This document shows, piece by piece, positions 57,035 to 64,000 of a stretch of DNA of 64,000 nt (the first letter of the stretch is position 1; every line of letters begins with the position of its first letter). The stretch is from Pectinophora gossypiella (Eukaryota; Arthropoda; Insecta; Lepidoptera; Gelechiidae): the NCBI RefSeq assembly GCF_024362695.1, contig NC_065408.1, positions 15,252,001 through 15,316,000 on the forward strand. Reading direction: 5' to 3'. The position numbers were made by a program, and so were the translations under genes. The notes below the pieces were generated by a model, which ran no database searches, had not been told where the DNA came from, and saw only the letters and a list, made by a program, of their open reading frames with translations.

Positions 57035-57230
57035 TTAGAAGGACGTATATTAACCAAATTGGAGATGTCTTTAGAATACGTTTAGTATGATCTACTCTGA
57101 ACCGGCGTGCGTATATGAAACGATGGATGAATGTGGAGGAAGCAAGAGAAGTGTGTCAGGATCGAAGCAACTGGAATTCCATAGTCTCTGCTTACCCCGG
57201 TGGGAAATAGGCGTATATGTATGTATGTAA
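57035..57230 (+). mobile_element. LINE C-terminus and 3' UTR, TATG tail
   Basis: AACCAAATTGGAGATGTCTT, GAAGCAAGAGAAGTGTGTCA, then CTTACCCCGGTGGGAAATAG and TATGTATGTATG. Confidence 0.75.
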
Positions 57231-57338
57231 TCAATAACGTCTAGTCTTTTACAATTTTAATACCAGACTAGAAAAGCTTGATCGTACTACTTAGAGTGTA
57301 ACTATAGAATGATGCAACAGTAAGTGTAAACATGAACC

Positions 57339-57541
57339 ACCTTACAAATAAATATAAACCAGGGATGAACGTGGGTTTAAGTATTTGACAGCCAAGCAAA
57401 GTTCAGTGGAATTGTATGATAATTGGATTCAATTAAATACTTGTCAAATACAAAAATACTTAAACCAACGTTCATCAATCAAATCAAACCAAATTTCCCC
57501 AAAATCAAATTCATCCCTGGTTTATTTTTTATTTGTAAGGT
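57339..57541. mobile_element. 203-bp MITE, ACCTTACAAATAAA ends
   Basis: ACCTTACAAATAAATATAAA then CCAGGGATGA at the left pairs with the reverse complement of the right end. A second inverted segment (GAACGTGGGTTTAAGTATTT versus its complement at 57455-57476) is offset inward on the right by an insertion. Confidence 0.75.
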
Positions 57542-57969
57542 GGGAAGAGTTCCACGTTCAAACAAAATAGCTCACATAAAACAGCTGCAACACCCCGCCT
57601 GGTCTCATCATTTGCACCGCACAGTTACGTAACTATGGTGGCCATGATCTTGATCTCATTCGTCTTCGATTACACATTAATGCTCACTCCACGGCTGTAG
57701 GTGCGGCTGATCTATTGTCTGCTAAGCTTTAAGGAATTTAAAGAATTTTGTTGTTTTGAGAATTTGTTACCTGCTGTTGTTGCTGCTGCTGTTTCTTGTG
57801 TTTTTTGGGACGTATACGAGTAAGAGCTGTTAACGTCATCATCATTACCAGCCCATTAACATCCCCACTGCTGAAGCACGGGCCTTCCCTATGGATGGAT
57901 AGGGAGATCGGGTCTTAACTGTTGTTAACGTAACGAGAATTTTTAGGAACTCATTTTTGAAGCAATATC

Positions 57970-58155
57970 TTATGACATTGGAGATGTCCTTAGAAAAGGT
58001 TTAGTACGATCTACTCTGAACCGGCGTGCGTGTATGAAGAGATTGATGAATGTAGAGGAAGCAAGAGAAGTGTGTCCGTTTCGAAGCAAATGCAATTCCA
58101 TAGTCTCTGCTTACCCTCTGGGAAATAGACGTGAGTTTATGTATGTATGTGTATG
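57970..58155 (+). mobile_element. LINE C-terminus and 3' UTR, TATG tail
   Basis: GACATTGGAGATGTCCTTAG, GGAAGCAAGAGAAGTGTGTC, GACGTGAGTTTATGTATGTA. Inserted among members of the local repeat array. Confidence 0.75.
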
Positions 58156-58277
58156 AATCTTATGACACATGTGCACCACATCGGTTGCTGAAGTGAATCT
58201 GGCCGTGAATTGAATCTCATAATCTTAGCTCATTGGCTATATTATGCATTGGCTTGAACCTATTGTCAATATTAGAT

Positions 58278-58365
58278 TATAGACGGCGATACGGCTCGCC
58301 ACCTATCACGTTGGTCTAACAGAAAGCTCGGTGAGGCATGGGTGCATCGAGAAGTTCATTGGTTA
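58278..58365 (+). repeat. Dispersed repeat, same family, direct
   Basis: TAGACGGCGATACGGCTCGC, GTTGGTCTAACAGAAAGCTC, GGTGAGGCATGGGTGC. Confidence 0.75.
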
Positions 58366-59504
58366 AAATACTTACTATACTAATGTAGGTACCAATTTTA
58401 TTCGACGTTTGAAATTGTGTCATTACCACCGCATTCCTTTGTGTGTGGTGTATGTGACCATGATCTTGATCTCGTAATCTTGGTCTTGATGGATTTCGTC
58501 AGTGCTCACTCTTAAGTCTTTAGAAATTTCAAAGAATTTCGCTGTTCAGGATATTTATTGTTGTTTAAAAATGGTACTCTGATGATTGTATTTGTGTTTT
58601 GAATTATTTGTATACATTTACGTCGCTGTATATAAATGCTGCAGATGTTACTATGATTTTTATTTTATAATCTTGATTGATTTTAATAACTGTGATTGAG
58701 GCGGGAATGGCTTAAAACTATTTATAGTCTTATAAAAGAATTTCTTTGGACTTCGTCAGCGCTCAATCTAAGTCTTTAGAAATTTCAAAGAATTTCACTG
58801 TTCAGGATATTTATTGTTGTTTAAAAATGCTGGAACTTCGATTATTGCATTTGTGTTACGTTTGAATAAATAAATAATTTACATTTGCTTCGCTGTATGT
58901 AAATGCAGCAATGTTACTATGATTTTTATTTTATAATCTTGATTCATTTTTAATAATTCTGCGATTGAGGCGGGAATGGCTTAAATCTATCTGTAGTCAA
59001 AACTCTACTACTAAATGATTTTTTTTATTTCCTTAAAATGCTAAGTTTTAGAGGTACTTTACTCAATTTGAAATCTTTCTTGTCATTAGCATCATAATTG
59101 TTGCATCATTAGCATCGCAACAGTTACAGTATACCTATATGGCCGTGATCTTGACTTGATTCAACACGTCCATACCCATACCGATGGGAGCGGCTAATGC
59201 ATTGTCTACATCTCCATTGGAATTTAGAGAATCTTGTTGTTTCGAGAATTTATGGTTTGTTTAAATAACTTTAACATTTTCCTCGACATTGCTTTTTTGT
59301 GTTTTTATTTATGCTCAATATCACGCAAATCTATTCTGGTTTATATGTGAGTTCACGTTTTTAGAGACATCTAATTCGATATATCTCTATTAAATTGTTA
59401 TTTCTTAATATAAATTCGCCATTTCCGCCGATGTTATAGAATTCTATAATAGTGTTGTTATTTGTTGGAATTGTTTGAATAATAATAATCATCACTAATT
59501 TAAG

Positions 59505-59625
59505 AGCCACGCTCTTGTCGGTGTAGTATTCTCTATTCTTGTCTATTAAAGACCAATTCCTTCACTTCCTTATAAGACACGACGTTCGCCTTCTCTGTAA
59601 TCTATTCCATGTAAGCTCGTCTTGA
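59505..59625 (-). mobile_element. RTE-like LINE 3' end
   Basis: AAGAGCCACGCTCTTGTCGG and TTATAAGACACGACGTTCGC: the reverse complement of the 7220-7330 region. Confidence 0.75.
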
Positions 59626-59628
59626 ATC

Positions 59629-60235
59629 AAATTCAAAATTCAAAGATATCTTTATTCAGTTGGTAACATAGTTACACTTTGAATCGTCAATTTTTACATA
59701 ACGAACGTCTCATCCGCCTAAAACTACTGCAGCTTCTCACAACCTGTATAGCCGGGGAAAAGAAGCTGCAAGAAAAACCTCGGCACAGGGCCCTAGACGT
59801 TCTTTAAAAAAAATAAAAATAAACATAAAATATTGATATACAATTGAGTAATTTAGCTGCCTAATATCAGTTCTCAGACAGTTAATCCCATGCATTCATA
59901 TCTTCTAAATAATCACTAACTTTATAATAACCTTTTTTGTAAAGTTTTTGTTTAACTACTGTCTTAAAGCAGTTGAAAGGCAAATTCTGAATGTCAATGG
60001 GAATCTTATTGTAAAAACGTATACATTGCCCCTTAAAAGATTTAGTAATCTTATGTAATCGACTGACTTGTAAAGCAAGTTTATTTTTATTCCGGGTATT
60101 AACAATGTGCCGATCGCTATTTTTTGCAAATAATCCTATATGTTTTTTTACATATATTAAGTTTTCAAAGATATATTTTGATGCCAAAGTTAAAATATTA
60201 ATTTCTTTAAATTTATTTCTAAGTGACATCTTGGG
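59629..60235 (-). pseudogene. LINE: reverse transcriptase C-terminus plus 3' UTR
   Basis: The minus-strand frame 59882-60229 (115 codons) resembles the C-terminal region after the reverse transcriptase of CR1/Jockey-like LINEs: KYIFENLIYVKKHIGLFAKN, SRLHKITKSFKGQCIRFYNK and YYKVSDYLEDMNAWD. It is followed by the shared 3' UTR (GAAGCTGCAGTAGTTTTAGG, ACTGAATAAAGATATCTTTG) and an ATTTTGAATTTGA-type tail. It is 5'-truncated, so the ATG at its start is not a true initiator. Clade inferred from recall, not a search. Confidence 0.75.
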
Positions 60236-61329
60236 TCCTAATTTGTAAATCGTTTATCACACAGCTCTTTCAGTAAGGCGTTTATCACACAGCGCGATCG
60301 ACAGCGCGTTCGTACCGACTTCCGTTGCTGCATGAAATTACTTATTTCAATGCTAAGCGGTGTAATATTGTGAAAAATTATGCAAATTTACCTATCATTA
60401 CGTATTGTCCCGGCTTCTCTGATGCTCTTGACATAATGGGACGGTACTCGTATACAATAGACATATTCTACTCTAACGTCCTGATTGTGGGATAAACCCA
60501 TGTCTTTATAGCACTAAAAATATTTAAACAAAAGAATACTAATGGCCTATTTAACATTGTAATTCAGATATGCAACTAGTATCATATTATATATCAATGT
60601 CTTGGAATGACTGCAGGGTGTCATATTGATGACTTGTAGTTCTGCCCACCCCAAGGATACGGGCGTGGCCATATGTACGTTTTTAGTAAAACAAAAGAGT
60701 ATACTGCATAAGAACGGTTACTCTTCGCCCCGCGCACCGATTCGTATCGAGCGTTGAAATTTACCTCACCCCCTCTGGGTCTTACTTTGGCCTGAATGGT
60801 CGTAAGCCGCTAAGGAGCGGGGGAGCGGGAGGACTGTCTTTCTCACTCGCACTTACGCGGTAAGGCGATACACGGTAAAACTAAATTTATTATATCGATT
60901 GGCCTGGGTTTTCTAAAATGACGGACCTCCGACTTCGCAACTGATTCATGGTTAACGAAATGAATTAGTCAAAAACCGAGATGATTTTTTTAAGCCTTTC
61001 TAATATCAATTATTACTCACCTATCATAAAATATCGTTTATGTATCCGCAGACCATAAATTATTTTCACACATCCTGTAGGAAAAATCTTTTAAATAGAT
61101 TTCACATTTTCCTTAAAGTGTCTTTGATCTTCATAGTGAGCTAATAGAAATATAAAGTCATCGATCTATTATTAAATCACATAAACCGTCTCATCATAGC
61201 TGGAGAATTCCACGCATACATTACAATAAAAATAAATACCTTGCTCATTGAGGCACGCCCACTGTCTATTGAAATATGGGAGACATGAATGTAGTGATGA
61301 CTACGAGGAACTGAAATTGATACACACAA
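60236..61329. other. No supported gene
   Basis: Contains a 60610-60680 repeat piece and the 60705-60815 ACCTCACCCCC-family repeat. Otherwise unrecognised. Confidence 0.5.
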
Positions 61330-61647
61330 CATACATGCATAAACTCACGCCTATTTCCCACCGGGGTAAGCAGAGACTATAGAATTCCATTTACTTCGAT
61401 CCTAACACACTTCTCTTGCTTCCTCCACATTTATCAATCGCTTCATACACGCACGCCGGTTTATAGTAGATCGTATTAAACCTTTTCTAAAAATATCTCC
61501 AATTTGGTCATCGTAAGTCCTTCTCAGTCTTCCTCTGCCAGCCCTACCATCAACTTTCGCTTTATATACCGCTTTTGCAATTCTATTATCCTTCATCCGC
61601 TCTACGTGTCCAAACCAACCTAACATTTCCTTCACAATTTTAGTCAC
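61330..61647 (-). pseudogene. LINE C-terminal fragment with TATG-type tail
   Basis: The minus-strand frame 61402-61647 reads MLGWFGHVERMKDNRIAKAV, KVDGRAGRGRLRRTYDDQIG and RACMKRLINVEEAREVC, the W-x-G-H-V-x-R-M ... G-R-G-R ... pattern of a LINE C-terminus. A TAG follows at the point where sister copies read CAG (TGTCAGGATCGAAGC). The 3' UTR CCCACCGGGGTAAGCAGAG (minus) leads to a CATACATGCATA tail. Confidence 0.75.
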
Positions 61648-61954
61648 TATCGTCTTTTACACCACATCTCTATCTTATCACACTGTTTCTCAACTTCACA
61701 CCGCAGATGCCATTGAAATTGCAGATGATTTTAAAATTGATACCGCTATTGAATATTCTTCTTTATTATTCTTCATCGTGAGTCGTAATTGCCCAGCTAA
61801 GAACGAGGGAGGCCGCGGTTCTAATTCCAGCGCGAATGAGTGAATGAATGATTTTCGACTTAACATATTGTTTGAGGTTTACGCGGTTATTATCATAATT
61901 TAAACACAAAAACGTAATAATAAGTCACACATTTTCTTTCGTTTTTCTATGACG

Positions 61955-62075
61955 TCACAGTGTGCTTTTTCAAACAAATTCTGTAGTAATTTCGTGTTTT
62001 GACGTTAAGTCAAAAGTAAAGTAAAGTAAGTAGTTAAGTGAAATTTGACTAGTTGGAAATTAGCCTATTTAAACC
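61955..62075. mobile_element. Right half of the GCTAGTTT MITE family
   Basis: CAGTGTGCTTTTTCAAACAA through AAGTAGTTAAGTGAAATTTG to ACTAGTTGGAAATTAGCC matches the right half of 26236-26587, with a small AAGTAA expansion. No left half. Confidence 0.65.
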
Positions 62076-62346
62076 CGTCTTCCCTATTGAGGAGTCTCAT
62101 ATCCCTGATAATAACGGGTAAGAATCCGATATTATGCGTTTTAATTTAACTTAACGTTTGGATCGTAAATTATTATCACATTCCCGAGAATTGCGCATCA
62201 GAGGATGTGACCTAACCTGTAAGTATTGAAAAATTTAATTAAAAAAACGAACCTGTCAAATCTTCAAACAGATCGCGTGAAAACGGGATACGGGGGGAAA
62301 ATGTCCATGTACCTACGATAAGTTCTAGCAAGTTCATTCTCGCTAA

Positions 62347-62475
62347 GGTTGCCTGGAAGAAATTGCTATTTAGCAATAAGGCCGCCGATTGTGCTTCTCT
62401 GGTCACATTTGTAATTGTTTTTAGTGTTGTGTTTATGTGTGCAATAAAGCGTTTTTGTATTGTATTATATTGATA
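62347..62475 (+). mobile_element. LINE 3' tail, longest of its type
   Basis: CTAAGGTTGCCTGGAAGAAA, AGCAATAAGGCCGCCGATTG, TGTGTGCAATAAAGCGTTTT and TGTATTGTATTATATTG. Confidence 0.7.
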
Positions 62476-62605
62476 AGTTGCAAAAGTCCAATCAGTTTCT
62501 TGCAAAGTAATAAACTAACTGGTTGCATTTAAGACTTCCTGGTTACATGTCGTTTCTAAAAACATAAATTTTATAATTATGACAACTAATTGTTTATAAT
62601 GTCAC
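62467..62605 (-). repeat. Repeat shared, inverted, with 408-545
   Basis: CAAAAGTCCAATCAGTTTCT, GACTTCCTGGTTACATGTCG, TTATAATTATGACAACTAAT. Confidence 0.7.
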
Positions 62606-64000
62606 CACTCAATACAGAAATAATTCGCTGAGCTCAATGACTGCACATTTGCTCTATGATTGTACCTACTTGTAAATTAATAAAACATCGATACTATAAA
62701 ATCTTAACATGGACTTTCTATTACATCAAAAACAATGATGATGATGACGATGATGTGATCCAGCCGATTTCACATAAGAGGCCCGAAAAAAGAGACAATA
62801 CTTGTCGTCACCAAGGTACAAAAACAATATATCATATAAAAAGAAAGCTCTATTGATTGAACAATAAAGTTACACATCATACATTTAATAAATATGCACA
62901 TTAATTTTGTATGTTTAAAAAACAATTTTAAATAATAGATAGGTGTGGCGCCTGGGTTCGCCTGTTATTCAGACAATAGGTAGTACGTCATCTAGAAGGT
63001 TTCTAGCATGCATGTGACACCATCAAACATAATGGCGTAACAACCTAAGTCTCTTAATAATTCTAGTATAATCAACATCTGTCTATGGGCAAACCTAAGC
63101 TTAATTAATTGCCCCCAATATTTTGATACTCACGCTTTTAATGGGGTGGTTAGTACTCCCAAATAATCACACCTCACATGCAGTTTTAATTATACTCGCT
63201 CCTTGTTCGAGACGGTTAACAGTGTAGTATACGTCTTATGCTCCAGCATCGTCACCCGTCCCGAACAAGGAGCTACCTATAATTGAGATAGAACCTCACT
63301 TATAGGAAATTCGTTTAATCTCTTAATAATAACATAACATAACCTTACAACTATCTAGTTAGGGTGATGTCCGGTAGGTAGATTAAACTTCTCTTCGATT
63401 AAACGACAAGTATCGAATGGACGTGTGTGCTCCCTAGGTCCCGTGGTTCCCTGGATAAATATTTCTCATTTAGTTAGAGTACGTAAGAACCGTTGGGGAT
63501 CCCTCGCATAAAGGCATACTTAATATTAGAAGGTCTGACCCCAATTATACATAAGAGACCCAAAGAAAGAGACAACACTTGTCGTCACCAAGGTACCCCA
63601 GTTGACCGCAAAATCATTGCCGTTTTGTGCTTGGGCGACCCTTTACAAATTCTTAATTAGCCGCCATGCTTACGTGTAATTGGCCTACGTGTTTTCTGAT
63701 AACGTCCCGTTTTGGGCCCAGTCGAGAACGATCAGTAAATTCAAAATGTAGGCATTTTGTGCTCGCCATAATGTTATGTAATTACACAGTTAATCATAAT
63801 ATCTTATATGAAGTTTGGACACAAAGTGGTGGCAGATTTTTGTTCCAAAAAATTGCTACTCTACCTATTCAGACTACAGATGTTTCTTTGTTAGTTGATT
63901 GCCCTGATAATAAAAATTGTGTTTAAAACGTGTCGGTCATTACCTAAATATAATAATAAAATATAATAGCATTTGACTCATGTAACTATTTTTAACAACA
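62606..64000. other. No supported gene; short duplicated segment
   Basis: ACATAAGAGGCCCGAAAAAA then TACTTGTCGTCACCAAGGTA (62770-62820) recurs at about 63549-63596 as ACATAAGAGACCC and ACTTGTCGTCACCAAGGTAC. A chance frame at 63666-63926 has no recognised domain. The 76-bp element at 63198 lies between the two segments. Confidence 0.5.
63198..63273. mobile_element. 76-bp inverted-repeat element, copy B (inverted)
   Basis: Same length as 20165-20240 but in opposite orientation: GCTCCTTGTTCGAGACGG ... CCGTCCCGAACAAGGAGC. The flank ATAATTGAGATAGAACCTCA matches the outer part of copy A. Confidence 0.75.

Larger units (their letters stand above)
57620..59340 (+). repeat. Local array of diverged ~250-bp repeats
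   Basis: Two clear tandem copies at 58491-58729 and 58748-58998 (period about 257) share AAGTCTTTAGAAATTTCAAA, TTCAGGATATTTATTGTTG and GATTGAGGCGGGAATGGC. More distant members at 57625-57800 and 59110-59340 share CCATGATCTTGAT / CCGTGATCTTGAC and AGAAT(T/C)(T)TGTTGTTT. LINE tails are inserted between members. No coding seen. Confidence 0.65.
32836..64000 (+). other. Probable lectin intron 2, running off the window
   Basis: After the exon 2 donor no GC-rich segment continuing the lectin domain was seen on the plus strand to the window end. Either intron 2 exceeds 31 kb, or a very short exon was missed by eye. Everything listed to the right would then be intronic repeat DNA. This is inference from absence. 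Confidence 0.4.

Overview
This window looks like nuclear DNA of a lepidopteran insect (a moth or butterfly). It is AT-rich and intron-bearing, and it is packed with repeat types typical of moths and butterflies: tRNA-headed SINEs, many 5'-truncated LINE tails, Helitron-like elements ending in GGCGGGTCGCTAG, and numerous palindromic MITEs. Nothing bacterial, organellar or viral is evident. The species cannot be named from the sequence alone.

The only conventional gene I can support is a plus-strand C-type lectin. Exon 1 (29400-29472) carries a signal peptide. Exon 2 (32699-32835) carries the start of the carbohydrate-recognition domain. The two exons join in frame (phase 1) across a 3.2 kb intron, and exon 2 ends at a good donor. 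No continuation exon was found between 32836 and the window end, so intron 2 is probably longer than 31 kb and much of the right half of the window would be intronic. Positions 1-29399 are upstream or intergenic.

Layout. 1-29399: repeats with no supported host gene, including a Helitron-like pair (5162-5801), several MITE families, LINE C-terminal fragments, SINEs, a GC-rich palindrome (21254-21487) and a LINE tail with perfect 13-bp target duplications (24180-24434). 29400-32835: lectin 5' exons, with intron 1 holding three GC-rich foldback elements soon after exon 1. 32836-40207: probable intron 2 with cruciform-forming palindromes and a dimeric MITE. 40208-42301: a 2.08 kb foldback transposon with arms of about 775 bp. 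42302-50028: few recognisable features. 50029-51820: a composite element bounded by long direct repeats that look identical, with three internal tandem units. 51821-64000: LINE tails, SINEs, a local satellite-like array (57620-59340) and short palindromes.

The most unusual items are the foldback element at 40218-42293 (170-bp repeats in both arms, a direct 8-bp flanking duplication, a possible THAP-like relic in the core), the dimeric MITE present twice with the same linker (19344-19828 and 36281-36775), and the direct-repeat-bounded element at 50029-51820. No complete transposase or reverse transcriptase is present. All coordinates and comparisons were made by eye, so repeat boundaries carry an error of a few bases or more.
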